Shown one piece after another: positions 40,603-49,980 of a stretch of 64,000 nucleotides of DNA (positions within the stretch are counted from its first letter, which is position 1; every line of letters begins with the position of its first letter). The stretch covers positions 934,550 to 998,549 of the forward strand of contig JBLXDJ010000001.1 in the NCBI GenBank assembly GCA_048264105.1. The letters run 5' to 3'. The DNA is from Oceanospirillum sp048264105. GTDB lineage: Bacteria; Pseudomonadota; Gammaproteobacteria; Pseudomonadales; Halomonadaceae. A program made the position numbers and the translations under genes. The notes under the pieces are model-generated. The model was given only the letters and a program-made list of their open reading frames with translations. It was not told the origin of the DNA and did no database searches.

Positions 40603-43026
40603 CTAATGAGTACTTGCCTGAGATCCTTTATCTTTTCCCGTTGTAGCGTCATCTTTAGGCAATGGAGCCACAAAAGGGACCGGCGTTTCGGCCAGTGCGA
40701 TCTCTAATACGTCATCGATCCATCTGACCGGACGAATATCCAGCTCACCTTTGATGGAGTCCGGAACCTCTTTAAGATCCTTGCGGTTCTCTTCAGGAAT
40801 AACCACCGTTTTTATACCACCACGACGGGCAGCCAGCAATTTTTCTTTCAGACCACCAATCGGCAGTACCTCGCCACGCAAGGTTATCTCACCGGTCATG
40901 GCAACCGTGCTCTTGACCGGAATACCGGACAAGACGGAAATCAAAGCGGTCGCCATACCGATACCGGCACTTGGGCCATCCTTCGGCGTCGCCCCTTCAG
41001 GAACATGGATGTGCACATCTTTCTTTTCGTAGAATTCAGGATCGATTCCCCAACCCTGTGCACGACCGCGCACGACGGTCATTGCCGCCTGAATGGACTC
41101 TTTCATCACATCGCCCAGAGAACCGGTCTGAATCGTACGACCTTTACCCGGAACCGCTGCAGCTTCCAGATTCAGAAGTTCACCACCTACCTGAGTCCAG
41201 GCAAGACCTGTAACACGGCCAACCTGATTGTCTTCATCAGCCAGACCATAGCTGAACTTGCGCACGCCACAGTATTCTTCGATTTTTTCCTGAGTCAGAA
41301 CAATCGCTTCGTTAAAGCCTTCTGAACCGCGCTTAATAATCTCGCGCACTGCTTTACGGCAAACCTTAGCGATTTCACGCTCAAGACCACGAACACCGGC
41401 TTCACGGGTGTAATAACGAATCAGCTCAAGCAGGGCTTCTTTATCGAAAGAAAGCTCTTTCTCGGTCAGACCATTCTGCTCAAACTGTTTCTTAACCAGA
41501 TAGCGCTCAGAGATCGCCAGTTTTTCATCTTCCGTGTAGCCCGGCAGACGAATCACTTCCATACGATCCAGCAGTGGACCCGGGATATTCATGGAGTTCG
41601 ACGTACAAACAAACATCACATCGGAAAGGTCGTAATCCACTTCCAGATAGTGATCATTAAACTTGCTGTTTTGCTCAGGGTCTAACACTTCAAGCAGGGC
41701 TGAAGCTGGGTCACCACGGTGATCCATGCCCATCTTGTCGATCTCATCCAGCAGGAAAAGCGGGTTCTTCACGCCGACTTTAGACATTTTCTGCAGCAGT
41801 TTGCCCGGCATAGAACCGATATAGGTGCGACGGTGACCACGAATTTCAGATTCATCCCGTACGCCACCCAGCGCCATACGCACATACTTGCGGTTAGTCG
41901 CTTTAGCAATGGATTGACCCAGAGAGGTTTTACCAACACCAGGAGGACCAACGAGACACAGCACAGGGCCTTTCAGCTTCTTAACGCGCTTCTGTACCGC
42001 CAGATAGTCAAGAATACGCTCTTTGACCTCTTCCAGGCCGTAGTGGTCGGCTTCCAGAACGTCCTCAGCCTTCTCCATGTCATGAGAAACCTTGGACCGC
42101 TTCTTCCACGGCAAACTCACCATCCAGTCGATATAGCTGCGAACAACGGTCGCTTCAGCGGACATCGTAGACATCATCTTCAGCTTTTTCAGTTCAGCTT
42201 CAGCTTTATCTTTGGCGTCTTTAGGCATACCCGCCTTTTCGATCCGCTCAGCCAGCTCATCCGCTTCAGACGCGCCGTTATCCAGCTCACCCATCTCCTT
42301 CTGGATCGCCTTCATCTGCTCGTTCAGATAGTACTCGCGCTGATTTTTTTCCATCTGCTGCTTAACACGACCACGAACACGCTTTTCAACCTCAAGCAGG
42401 TCAATTTCGGTTTCGATATAGGTCATCAGCTGCTCAATACGATCCCGCACGTTTGCGGATTCCAGCAGCTTCTGCTTCTCAGCAACATTCAGAGACAGAT
42501 GAGCCGACATGGTATCAACCAGACGACTAGGATCAGTGATATTCTTCAGGGAAGTCAGTACTTCAGCAGGTACTTTCTTGCTCAGCTTCGCGTACTGATC
42601 AAACTGGTTCATCAGCACATGACACAAACTCTCGGCTTCACGCTCACTCAGTTCGTCCTGCTGATGGATACCAACACTGGCTTCCAGAAAATCACCGTTG
42701 TCAGTGATCTCTTTCAATTCAGCCCGGGCATCACCTTCAATCAACACCTTAACGGTGCCATCAGGCAGCTTCAGCAGCTGCAGAACAGATGCAACAGTAC
42801 CCACATCATAAAGATCGTCTACCGAAGGCTCATCAACGCCAGCCTCTTTCTGGGCGGCCAGAAAAACTTTTTTCCCGTCTGCCATTGCGGCTTCAAGGGC
42901 AAGAATAGAACGTTCGCGCCCAACGAATAACGGCAGAACCATTTGTGGAAAAACGACCACATCCCGCAAAGGTAATAGCGGCAGGGTCTGCGTATCAATA
43001 ATTTCGTTTGCTTGTTTCTGCTCCAT
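40603..43026 (-). CDS. lon: ATP-dependent protease Lon
   Basis: An 807-aa homohexameric cytoplasmic protease that degrades misfolded and regulatory proteins. N-terminal substrate domain (LPLLPLRDVVVFPQMVLPLFVGR), AAA+ module with Walker A GPPGVGKTSLG and Walker B FLLDEIDKM, and the protease domain with the catalytic Ser in PKDGPSAGI and a Lys further on (GGLKEKLLAARR). The ATG at 43026 has GAGGTGG eight bases upstream; an in-frame start at 43062 is foreign sequence. A heat-shock-like promoter precedes it. Confidence 0.96.
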   Translation of the reverse strand: MEQKQANEIIDTQTLPLLPLRDVVVFPQMVLPLFVGRERSILALEAAMADGKKVFLAAQKEAGVDEPSVDDLYDVGTVASVLQLLKLPDGTVKVLIEGDARAELKEITDNGDFLEASVGIHQQDELSEREAESLCHVLMNQFDQYAKLSKKVPAEVLTSLKNITDPSRLVDTMSAHLSLNVAEKQKLLESANVRDRIEQLMTYIETEIDLLEVEKRVRGRVKQQMEKNQREYYLNEQMKAIQKEMGELDNGASEADELAERIEKAGMPKDAKDKAEAELKKLKMMSTMSAEATVVRSYIDWMVSLPWKKRSKVSHDMEKAEDVLEADHYGLEEVKERILDYLAVQKRVKKLKGPVLCLVGPPGVGKTSLGQSIAKATNRKYVRMALGGVRDESEIRGHRRTYIGSMPGKLLQKMSKVGVKNPLFLLDEIDKMGMDHRGDPASALLEVLDPEQNSKFNDHYLEVDYDLSDVMFVCTSNSMNIPGPLLDRMEVIRLPGYTEDEKLAISERYLVKKQFEQNGLTEKELSFDKEALLELIRYYTREAGVRGLEREIAKVCRKAVREIIKRGSEGFNEAIVLTQEKIEEYCGVRKFSYGLADEDNQVGRVTGLAWTQVGGELLNLEAAAVPGKGRTIQTGSLGDVMKESIQAAMTVVRGRAQGWGIDPEFYEKKDVHIHVPEGATPKDGPSAGIGMATALISVLSGIPVKSTVAMTGEITLRGEVLPIGGLKEKLLAARRGGIKTVVIPEENRKDLKEVPDSIKGELDIRPVRWIDDVLEIALAETPVPFVAPLPKDDATTGKDKGSQASTH

Positions 43027-43091
43027 AGCAGAACCACCTCTAAACCGGAACGTACCGGCCAATCCAATACGTTAAAAATCTTATAGTCTGT

Positions 43092-43119
43092 AGATGGGGA
43101 TTGAGGAAAATATTACAAC
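43092..43119 (-). promoter_or_regulatory. Sigma32-like promoter for lon
   Basis: On the minus strand GTTGTAA (43119-43113), 13 bases, then CCCCATCT (43099-43092) fit the heat-shock consensus CTTGAAA-N13/14-CCCCATnT well at the -10 box. Transcription would start about 55-60 bases before the lon ATG. lon is heat-shock controlled in other gammaproteobacteria. Confidence 0.65.
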
Positions 43120-43164
43120 CCCTTGATCTGACGTAAAAAAATATTCAAAGAAGCATCACATTTT

Positions 43165-43198
43165 TTAAGAAAAAAAAAGGGCCCAGAGGGCCCCTTTT
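43165..43198 (-). terminator. Rho-independent terminator after clpX
   Basis: GGGCCC-TCT-GGGCCC (43193-43179) is followed on the minus strand by a run of Ts, just after the clpX stop at 43211. It insulates lon from the clpPX transcript. Confidence 0.9.
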
Positions 43199-43210
43199 AT
43201 CAGACAAAGC

Positions 43211-44494
43211 TTATCCTTTATCGCCGGATGCCAGGTCTGCATTATCATTGCTGTAAATCAGAAGAGGCTCTGACTCACCACGAATGACATTGTCATCAAC
43301 GACAACTTTAGATACGCCTTCAGCAGAAGGAATATCATACATAGTCGGCAACAGAACAGATTCAAGAATAGAACGCAGGCCACGAGCACCTGTTTTCCGC
43401 TCCATCGCTTTCTGAGCTACCGCCTGAAGCGCTTCATCACGGAACTCTAACTCCACATCTTCCATATCAAACAGCTTAGCATACTGCTTGGTCAGAGCGT
43501 TCTTAGGTTCGCGCAGAATCTTAACCAGAGCGTCTTCGTCCAGCTCCTGAAGGGTTGCCACAACAGGCAGACGACCTACAAACTCAGGGATCAGACCAAA
43601 ACGAACCAGATCTTCAGGCTCAACATCCTGCAGCATAGCGCCGACAGACTTATCCAGCTCTTTACTCTGTACTTCCGCCGAGAAGCCAATACCACCTTTG
43701 GAAGAACGATCCTGAATTACCTTCTCAAGACCAGCAAAGGCACCACCGCAGATAAACAGGATGTTAGAGGTATCAACCTGCAGGAACTCCTGCTGAGGGT
43801 GCTTACGGCCACCCTGAGGTGGTACCGATGCAACCGTACCTTCGATCAGCTTCAGCAGCGCCTGCTGTACACCCTCACCCGATACATCACGGGTAATGGA
43901 TGGGTTATCAGACTTACGGGAGATCTTGTCAATCTCATCGATATAGACGATACCGCGTTGTGCTTTCTCTACGTCGTAATCACATTTCTGGAGCAGTTTC
44001 TGAATGATGTTTTCAACATCCTCACCCACGTAACCGGCTTCCGTCAGCGTGGTCGCATCAGCAATAGTAAAGGGCACATTCAGCAATCGGGCCAACGTCT
44101 CTGCCAGCAATGTCTTACCACTACCGGTTGGGCCAATCAGAAGAATATTACTTTTGCCCAACTCAACGTCAGTCTTAGTCAGTCCGCCATGACGCAGACG
44201 CTTGTAGTGGTTATACACCGCTACCGCCAGAGTCATTTTGGCCTTTGGCTGACCAATAACATACTCATCCAGAGTTGAACGAATCTCTTTAGGAACAGGA
44301 AGACGCTCGGATTCTGTCTCTGGCTTATCTTCAGCAATCTCTTCACGAATGATGTCATTGCAAAGATCGACACACTCGTCACAGATATAAACAGAAGGGC
44401 CGGCAATCAGCTTGCGTACTTCATTCTGATTCTTTCCGCAGAATGAGCAGTACAACAGCTTGCCGCCATCATTACCGGAATCATTTTGGCCCAT
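43211..44494 (-). CDS. clpX: ClpX, ATPase subunit of ClpXP protease
   Basis: A 427-aa AAA+ unfoldase. N-terminal zinc domain with four Cys (CSFCGKNQNEVRKLI...CDECVDLC), Walker A GPTGSGKTLLA, pore loop GYVGED, Walker B VYIDEIDKI, and the IGF loop region that docks ClpP (IGFSAEV). Sixty-five bases separate it from clpP upstream, in the same direction. Confidence 0.97.
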   Translation of the reverse strand: MGQNDSGNDGGKLLYCSFCGKNQNEVRKLIAGPSVYICDECVDLCNDIIREEIAEDKPETESERLPVPKEIRSTLDEYVIGQPKAKMTLAVAVYNHYKRLRHGGLTKTDVELGKSNILLIGPTGSGKTLLAETLARLLNVPFTIADATTLTEAGYVGEDVENIIQKLLQKCDYDVEKAQRGIVYIDEIDKISRKSDNPSITRDVSGEGVQQALLKLIEGTVASVPPQGGRKHPQQEFLQVDTSNILFICGGAFAGLEKVIQDRSSKGGIGFSAEVQSKELDKSVGAMLQDVEPEDLVRFGLIPEFVGRLPVVATLQELDEDALVKILREPKNALTKQYAKLFDMEDVELEFRDEALQAVAQKAMERKTGARGLRSILESVLLPTMYDIPSAEGVSKVVVDDNVIRGESEPLLIYSNDNADLASGDKG

Positions 44495-44559
44495 TCGTTA
44501 CCTCGGTTAACTCAATCGCAACGCCCCTTAGGGCATCGCGTAAATTCAACAGCGCCTGA

Positions 44560-45177
44560 TCAGCCCTGCGTTCGCTGATTCAGAACTTTATCAATCAGCC
44601 CGTATTCAACAGCTGTCTCACCGTCCATAAAGTTATCACGGTCGGTGTCTTTAGCGATCTCGTCGATCGGCTTGCCTGTGTGATGAGACAACACTTTATT
44701 CAGCTTCTCGCGAATCGTCAGAATTTCACGAGTATGAATCTCAATATCAGTCGCCTGCCCCTGGAAACCACCTAATGGCTGGTGGATCATCATACGGGAA
44801 TGCGGCAGACAGTAACGCTTACCTTCAGCACCACCGGCCAACAAAAGCGCGCCCATACTGGCCGCCTGACCGATACACATAGTGCTTACATCTGGTTTGA
44901 TAAACTGCATGGTGTCATAAATTGACATGCCTGCAGTTACAGAGCCGCCCGGTGAATTGATGTAGAGATGGATATCTTTATCCGGGTTTTCGGACTCTAA
45001 AAACAGTAATTGAGCGACGACTAAATTTGCCATGTGATCTTCAACAGGACCAACCAGAAAGATCACACGTTCTTTTAAGAGACGTGAGTAAATATCGTAT
45101 GCACGCTCGCCCCGTGATGATTGCTCTACAACCATTGGCACCAGGCCAGAATTCATTATCTCGTGCGGATTGCTCAT
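44560..45177 (-). CDS. clpP: ATP-dependent Clp protease proteolytic subunit
   Basis: A 205-aa serine protease forming the double-heptamer chamber. Catalytic Ser in CIGQAASMGALLL, His in RMMIHQPLGG, Asp further on in KDTDRDNF. The ATG at 45177 (AAGGGA eight bases upstream) is chosen over an ATG at 45183 that is too close to the ribosome site. Order tig-clpP-clpX is conserved. Confidence 0.97.
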   Translation of the reverse strand: MSNPHEIMNSGLVPMVVEQSSRGERAYDIYSRLLKERVIFLVGPVEDHMANLVVAQLLFLESENPDKDIHLYINSPGGSVTAGMSIYDTMQFIKPDVSTMCIGQAASMGALLLAGGAEGKRYCLPHSRMMIHQPLGGFQGQATDIEIHTREILTIREKLNKVLSHHTGKPIDEIAKDTDRDNFMDGETAVEYGLIDKVLNQRTQG

Positions 45178-45256
45178 ATGCATATTCCCTTAGTAAAAAT
45201 GCCTGACCCCCATAATAGAGGTCAGGCTATGAAGTCGTCAAAACGATATTTGCAGA

Positions 45257-46576
45257 TTAAGCAGCTTCAGCGTTTTGCTCAGCCGGCTTGATTGCATCGT
45301 CATAAGACATTTCAACTTCACTTACAGTTGCTTCGCCCAGCAGAGCTTCAACAACCTGTTCTTCCAGAACTGCAGATTCCAGCTGCTGACGCATCTGTTC
45401 GTTGTTCATGTAGTAATCAACAACCTGCTGCGGATCCTGGTAAGATTCTGCCAGCTTCTCAACGTATGCACGAATTGCAGCGTCGTCAGCTTTCAGTTCT
45501 TTAGCTTCTACAACAGATGCCATCAGCAGACCCAGCTTAACACGCTTTTCAGCCTGCTCCTGGAACAGCTCTGCAGGCAGTGCAGATGCGTCAAAGTTAG
45601 AAGGACCGCCAAACTGCTGAACAGCCTGCTGACGCAGAGCGTCAATTTCATTGCTGATCAGAGCTTTAGGAACGTCAAATTCGTTACGCTCAACCAGAGC
45701 CGTTACAACCTGCTCCTTAACCTTGCTCTTAACAGTCTGCTCCAGCTCACGCTCCATGTTTTTCTTAACATCAGCGCGGAAAGCTTCCAGACCACCTTCT
45801 TCTACGCCGTAGGCTTTGAAGAACTCGTCGTCCAGCTCAGGTTTCTGCTGCTCAGATACTTTATTCACTTTAACTTTGAATACTGCATCTTTACCTTTCA
45901 GCTGCTCAGCCTGGTAATCTTCCGGGAAAGTCACGTTTACGTCTTTCTCGTCACCGGCTTTAGCACCAACCAGCTGTGCTTCGAAACCAGGGATGAAAGT
46001 GCCTGAAGACAGACCCAGGTCATGACCTTCTGCTTTACCACCTTCAAATGCTTCACCGTCGATGAAACCTTCAAAGTCGATATTAACCTGATCCTGCTCG
46101 GTTGCAGCACGGTCAACTTCGTTCCACTTAGCCTGCTGCTCACGCAGAACTTCGATCATTTTGTCCAGATCTTCGTCAGATACAGAAGCAACTGGCTTCT
46201 CTACAGACAGGTCTGCAACAGAACCTACTTCAACTTCCGGGTAAACTTCCAGAGTTGCAATAAATTCAAGATCTTTACCCGCTTCATTTACAGAAGCGTC
46301 AATTTCAGGGAAACCAGCTGGATTCAGTTTCTCCTGAGTGATTGCCTCAACGTACTTGGTACGCATAACTTCAGAAACAACCTCTGCACGTACTTCGTTG
46401 CCATACTGACGACGAACGAAGCTCATTGGCACCTTGCCACGACGGAAGCCGTTGATACGTGCGCTTTTAGCAGTCTGTTTAAGACGCTCTTCAACTGCTT
46501 CATCAATTTGCGCTGCTGGCACCTGAATTGTGACGCGACGCTCAAGACCAGAAGTCGTTTCAACGGAAACTTGCAT
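45257..46576 (-). CDS. tig: Trigger factor
   Basis: A 439-aa ribosome-associated chaperone. N-terminal ribosome-binding domain with the FRRGKVP signature (GFRRGKVPM), central FKBP-like isomerase domain (~150-240; DQVNIDFEGFIDGEAFEGG), C-terminal chaperone arms. ATG at 46576 has AGGA seven bases upstream. Length matches the family. Confidence 0.96.
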   Translation of the reverse strand: MQVSVETTSGLERRVTIQVPAAQIDEAVEERLKQTAKSARINGFRRGKVPMSFVRRQYGNEVRAEVVSEVMRTKYVEAITQEKLNPAGFPEIDASVNEAGKDLEFIATLEVYPEVEVGSVADLSVEKPVASVSDEDLDKMIEVLREQQAKWNEVDRAATEQDQVNIDFEGFIDGEAFEGGKAEGHDLGLSSGTFIPGFEAQLVGAKAGDEKDVNVTFPEDYQAEQLKGKDAVFKVKVNKVSEQQKPELDDEFFKAYGVEEGGLEAFRADVKKNMERELEQTVKSKVKEQVVTALVERNEFDVPKALISNEIDALRQQAVQQFGGPSNFDASALPAELFQEQAEKRVKLGLLMASVVEAKELKADDAAIRAYVEKLAESYQDPQQVVDYYMNNEQMRQQLESAVLEEQVVEALLGEATVSEVEMSYDDAIKPAEQNAEAA

Positions 46577-46819
46577 GAAAAATCCTCGCAATACTTTAAT
46601 GCTTCTTTATAGATAAGCTGAAAGAATGAGATTTTAAGAGCAGAAACACTCGCAAGCAAGCAGTTATCGCTCTTACAGATCATTAGAGGGCAAAAGAAAG
46701 CCCAAAAAGGTCAAACCTCAGACAGCGGACAGCTTTATTCACCGAACAAGCGGATAAATCTATTAAAAACAAAGAATTAGAAAAAAAGGAGATTTGAAAA
46801 CATAAGGAGAGAAAAGAGA

Positions 46820-46895
46820 TGGTCGGGATAGAGGGATTCGAACCCCCGACATCCTGCTCCCAAAGCAGGCGCGCTACCAGACTGCGCTATATCCC
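46820..46895 (-). tRNA. tRNA-Pro (TGG), 5' base lost at scaffold gap
   Basis: 76 of 77 nt, identical where present to the two other copies: anticodon loop TTTGGGA with TGG, T-arm GGGGTTCGAATCCCT and encoded CCA. The first base of the gene coincides with the start of the N run, so this copy is otherwise intact. Confidence 0.85.
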
Positions 46896-46995
46896 NNNNN
46901 NNNNNNNNNNNNNNNNNNNNNNNNNNNNNNNNNNNNNNNNNNNNNNNNNNNNNNNNNNNNNNNNNNNNNNNNNNNNNNNNNNNNNNNNNNNNNNN
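46896..46995. other. Assembly gap of 100 N
   Basis: Exactly 100 Ns, the conventional size for a gap of unknown length, bounded on both sides by the same tRNA-Pro sequence. The gap probably hides a repeated tRNA segment. Confidence 0.99.
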
Positions 46996-47070
46996 GTCGG
47001 GATAGAGGGATTCGAACCCCCGACATCCTGCTCCCAAAGCAGGCGCGCTACCAGACTGCGCTATATCCCG
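46996..47070 (-). tRNA. tRNA-Pro (TGG), CCA end cut by scaffold gap
   Basis: 75 of 77 nt; the last two bases of the encoded CCA fall in the N run. Sequence otherwise identical to the copy at 47347-47423. Confidence 0.88.
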
Positions 47071-47126
47071 ACTTATAACCACAACCTTAAACAAGATTGC
47101 TTAAAACACTCTGCCGAAGCAGAAAC

Positions 47127-47203
47127 TGGGGTGAACGATGGGGCTCGAACCCACGACAACCGGAATCACAATCCGGGGCTCTACCAACTGAGCTACGCTC
47201 ACC
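47127..47203 (-). tRNA. tRNA-His (GTG)
   Basis: 77 nt including the encoded CCA and the G-1 residue characteristic of tRNA-His. Anticodon GTG in the loop TTGTGAT; T-arm GTGGGTTCGAGCCCCA. Same strand and operon as the flanking tRNAs. Confidence 0.95.
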
Positions 47204-47253
47204 GCCGAAACTAAATGCATAAACATTCAGCCAACTTAGCCGAAACTGAACAC

Positions 47254-47330
47254 TGGCGCGCCCAGCAGGACTCGAACCTGCAACCTACGGCTTAGAAGGC
47301 CGTTGCTCTATCCGGTTGAGCTATAGGCGC
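47254..47330 (-). tRNA. tRNA-Arg (TCT)
   Basis: 77 nt with encoded CCA. Acceptor GCGCCTA/TGGGCGC, anticodon loop CTTCTAA with TCT anticodon, T-arm CAGGTTCGAGTCCTG. It reads AGA codons. Confidence 0.95.
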
Positions 47331-47346
47331 GTTACAAGTCCAAAAA

Positions 47347-47423
47347 TGGTCGGGATAGAGGGATTCGAACCCCCGACATCCTGCTCCCAAAGCAGGCGCG
47401 CTACCAGACTGCGCTATATCCCG
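47347..47423 (-). tRNA. tRNA-Pro (TGG)
   Basis: Complete 77-nt copy with CCA, nearest the operon promoter. Identical to the two copies at the scaffold gap. Confidence 0.97.
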
Positions 47424-47486
47424 ACTTACTTTCGACTAACACATGCTTTGATGGCTTCAGTGAGTGGCCGTCTCAACATGGGGCGC

Positions 47487-47515
47487 ATTTTATACACCTC
47501 CGAAAAGCTCGTCAA
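47487..47515 (-). promoter_or_regulatory. Promoter of the tRNA operon
   Basis: -35 TTGACG (47515-47510), 17-base spacer, -10 TAAAAT (47492-47487), followed by the GC-rich discriminator GCGCCCC. That discriminator is typical of stable-RNA promoters under stringent control. Transcription runs Pro-Arg-His-Pro-(gap)-Pro. Confidence 0.75.
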
Positions 47516-47646
47516 CACTAATTTTAAAAAAAATTTAAGTTTTTCATTTAGATACAAGACATTAGCCTTGGATATTCCCCCGCAACGGGGAACATGCGAA
47601 AATAGATATATCAGTCACACAGCATGGGCAGGAGCACCTCCAAACG

Positions 47647-48504
47647 ATGAACGCCAAAATTATTGATGGCAAACAGATTGCGCAAAACATCCGTGATTCT
47701 ATCTCTGAAAAAGTACAGCAACGCGTAGATAACAATCAGCGCGTACCCGGCCTGGCCGTGGTACTTGTCGGCGAAGATCCGGCGTCTGAAGTATATGTAC
47801 GTAATAAGAAGGCTGATTGCGAAAAAGCCGGCTTTAAATCTTTCTCCTATGACATGCCTGCAACAACATCTCAGGATGAGCTGCTGAAGCTGGTAGACGA
47901 TCTGAACAACAACCCTGAGGTTGACGGCATTCTGGTACAGCTGCCTCTGCCTGCGCATCTGGATTCCGACCTTATTCTGGAACGCATCCAGCCGAATAAA
48001 GACGTTGACGGTTTCCACCCGTACAACCTGGGTCGTCTGGCTCAGCGTCTTCCGGTACTGCGCCCATGCACACCTAAGGGCATCATCACCTTGCTGGAAA
48101 GCACTGGTGTCGATATGCACGGCCTTAAAGCAACCATCGTTGGCGCATCCAATATTGTTGGCCGCCCAATGGCTCTGGAACTGCTACTGGCAGGCTGCAC
48201 CGTTACCGTTACCCACCGTTTCACCAAAAATCTACAGAAAGAAGTGTCTGAAGCTGACGTACTGGTTGTTGCCGTAGGCAAGCCGGGACTGGTTAAAGGC
48301 GAATGGGTTAAGGAAGGCGCTATCGTTATTGATGTGGGTATCAACCGTCAGGAAGATGGCAAGCTGGTAGGCGACGTTGAGTTTGAACCTGCTGCCGCGC
48401 GCGCCAGCTGGATCACTCCTGTTCCGGGCGGTGTAGGCCCTATGACCCGTGCCGCACTGCTGGAGAACACCCTGCAAGCTGCCGAAATGCACGACGCTGA
48501 GTAA
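47647..48504 (+). CDS. folD: Bifunctional methylenetetrahydrofolate dehydrogenase/cyclohydrolase
   Basis: A 285-aa cytoplasmic enzyme converting 5,10-methylene-THF to 10-formyl-THF with NADP. Conserved segments: YVRNKKADCEKAGF (with catalytic Tyr and Lys), VDGILVQLPLPAHL, PNKDVDGFHPYNLGRL, PCTPKGI, the Rossmann GASNIVGRPMA and PVPGGVGPMTRAAL. Length is normal. It is monocistronic and divergent from the tRNA operon. GGAG before the ATG. Confidence 0.97.
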   Translation: MNAKIIDGKQIAQNIRDSISEKVQQRVDNNQRVPGLAVVLVGEDPASEVYVRNKKADCEKAGFKSFSYDMPATTSQDELLKLVDDLNNNPEVDGILVQLPLPAHLDSDLILERIQPNKDVDGFHPYNLGRLAQRLPVLRPCTPKGIITLLESTGVDMHGLKATIVGASNIVGRPMALELLLAGCTVTVTHRFTKNLQKEVSEADVLVVAVGKPGLVKGEWVKEGAIVIDVGINRQEDGKLVGDVEFEPAAARASWITPVPGGVGPMTRAALLENTLQAAEMHDAE

Positions 48505-48518
48505 TTTTCTCGTCGGCA

Positions 48519-48555
48519 CAAAAAAGGGGATGCCAATCGGCATCCCCTTTTTTAT
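48519..48555. terminator. Bidirectional rho-independent terminator
   Basis: GGGGATGCC-AATC-GGCATCCCC with A and T tracts, between the convergent folD and cysS genes. Confidence 0.9.
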
Positions 48556-48589
48556 TTCCGGCCTGTTTTTTTACAAGCCTAGCGGCGCA

Positions 48590-49975
48590 TTATTCGCGCA
48601 CCCAACTGGTTCCTTCACGGGAATCCTTCAGAACAATCCCCTGCTCCGCCAGCGCATCACGAATACGGTCTGACTCAGCAAAGTCTTTATTCTTACGGGC
48701 CTGTTTACGGGCTTCGATCTGGGCTTCAATATACTCTTCCGTCAGGCCACCACTTTGCGGCTCACCTTTAAGGAAAGCATCCGCATCCTGCCAGAACAGC
48801 CCCAGCACATCACCAAACAAGCGAAGCGTACCTGCAAGCTGGGCTGCTGCCGCCACATCACCTTCTTTCTTGGCAATATTCAGATGCTTCGACAGATCAA
48901 ACAGGACTGCAAAAGCCTCTGCCGTATTGAAGTCATCATCCATCGCCGCCTTAAAGCGCTCAACCCACTCACCTTCCGGCTTAACATCTACCGCTTCAAC
49001 CCCCTGCAGCGCAGTGTAGAAACGCTCCAGCGACTGACGCGCAGATTTCAGGCCATCTTCAGAGTAGTTAATCGGGCTGCGGTAATGGCTGGACAACAGG
49101 AAGTAACGCACCACTTCCGGATTGTACTTATCCAGCACCTCGCGGATCGTGAAAAAGTTACCCAAAGACTTGGACATCTTCTCCTGATCAACACGCACCG
49201 CACCGGCATGCATCCAGGTATTAGCGTAAGTTTCACCGGTAGCCGCTTCCGACTGAGCAATTTCGTTCTCATGATGCGGGAACGGCAGATCCGGACCACC
49301 ACCATGAATATCAAAATGATTACCCAGACAGCAGGTGGACATCGCCGAGCACTCAATATGCCAGCCGGGACGACCCTTACCCCACGGCGAATCCCAGCTC
49401 ACCTCGCCCTCTTTTGCTGCTTTCCAGAGCACAAAATCCATTGGATTTTCTTTTGCGTCCTGAACATCAACACGGGCACCGGCCTGCATATCATCAAGAT
49501 TACGGTTGGTCAGCTTGCCGTAGCCTTCAAACTTATTGACGCGGTAATAGACATCACCGTTGTCGGCCGCATAAGCAAAGCCTTTCTCAATAAGGGTCTG
49601 CACCATATCCAGAATATCCTGCATATGATGCGTGGCACGGGGCTCATGATCCGGACGCAATACATTCAGACGATCCTCATCCTCATGCATCGCCTGAATC
49701 ATGCGTTCCGTCAGTGCATCAACCGGCTCATCATTCTCACCGGCACGACGAATAATCTTGTCATCAACGTCAGTGATGTTGCGGACGTAGTTCACATCGT
49801 AACCACGATGACGCAGATAACGGGTGATCATATCGAAACCCACCATCACCCGGGCATGGCCAATATGGCACAGGTCATAAACCGTAATACCACAGACATA
49901 CATGCGTACCTTATTCGCATCAATCGGTGTAAAAACCTCTTTCTTGCGCGTCATGGTGTTGTAGATCTGTAACAT
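48590..49975 (-). CDS. cysS: Cysteinyl-tRNA synthetase
   Basis: A 461-aa class I synthetase. HIGH motif in CHIGHARV, KMSKS in EKMSKSLGN, zinc ligands Cys in VCGITVYD and CSAMS plus HHENE. The C-terminal anticodon-binding part ends near KDSREGTSWVRE. It begins 5 bp after glnS, likely an operon. Confidence 0.97.
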   Translation of the reverse strand: MLQIYNTMTRKKEVFTPIDANKVRMYVCGITVYDLCHIGHARVMVGFDMITRYLRHRGYDVNYVRNITDVDDKIIRRAGENDEPVDALTERMIQAMHEDEDRLNVLRPDHEPRATHHMQDILDMVQTLIEKGFAYAADNGDVYYRVNKFEGYGKLTNRNLDDMQAGARVDVQDAKENPMDFVLWKAAKEGEVSWDSPWGKGRPGWHIECSAMSTCCLGNHFDIHGGGPDLPFPHHENEIAQSEAATGETYANTWMHAGAVRVDQEKMSKSLGNFFTIREVLDKYNPEVVRYFLLSSHYRSPINYSEDGLKSARQSLERFYTALQGVEAVDVKPEGEWVERFKAAMDDDFNTAEAFAVLFDLSKHLNIAKKEGDVAAAAQLAGTLRLFGDVLGLFWQDADAFLKGEPQSGGLTEEYIEAQIEARKQARKNKDFAESDRIRDALAEQGIVLKDSREGTSWVRE

Positions 49976-49980
49976 CCCGC

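Noticed and set aside
41719..42930. A 403-codon plus-strand open frame inside lon
   Set aside because: It is antisense to well-conserved Lon domains and its composition (rich in Phe, His, Leu, Gln) is that of a reversed coding strand.
46777..47214. Open frames running through the N run and tRNA genes
   Set aside because: They are translations of tRNA sequence and unknown bases, not protein genes.
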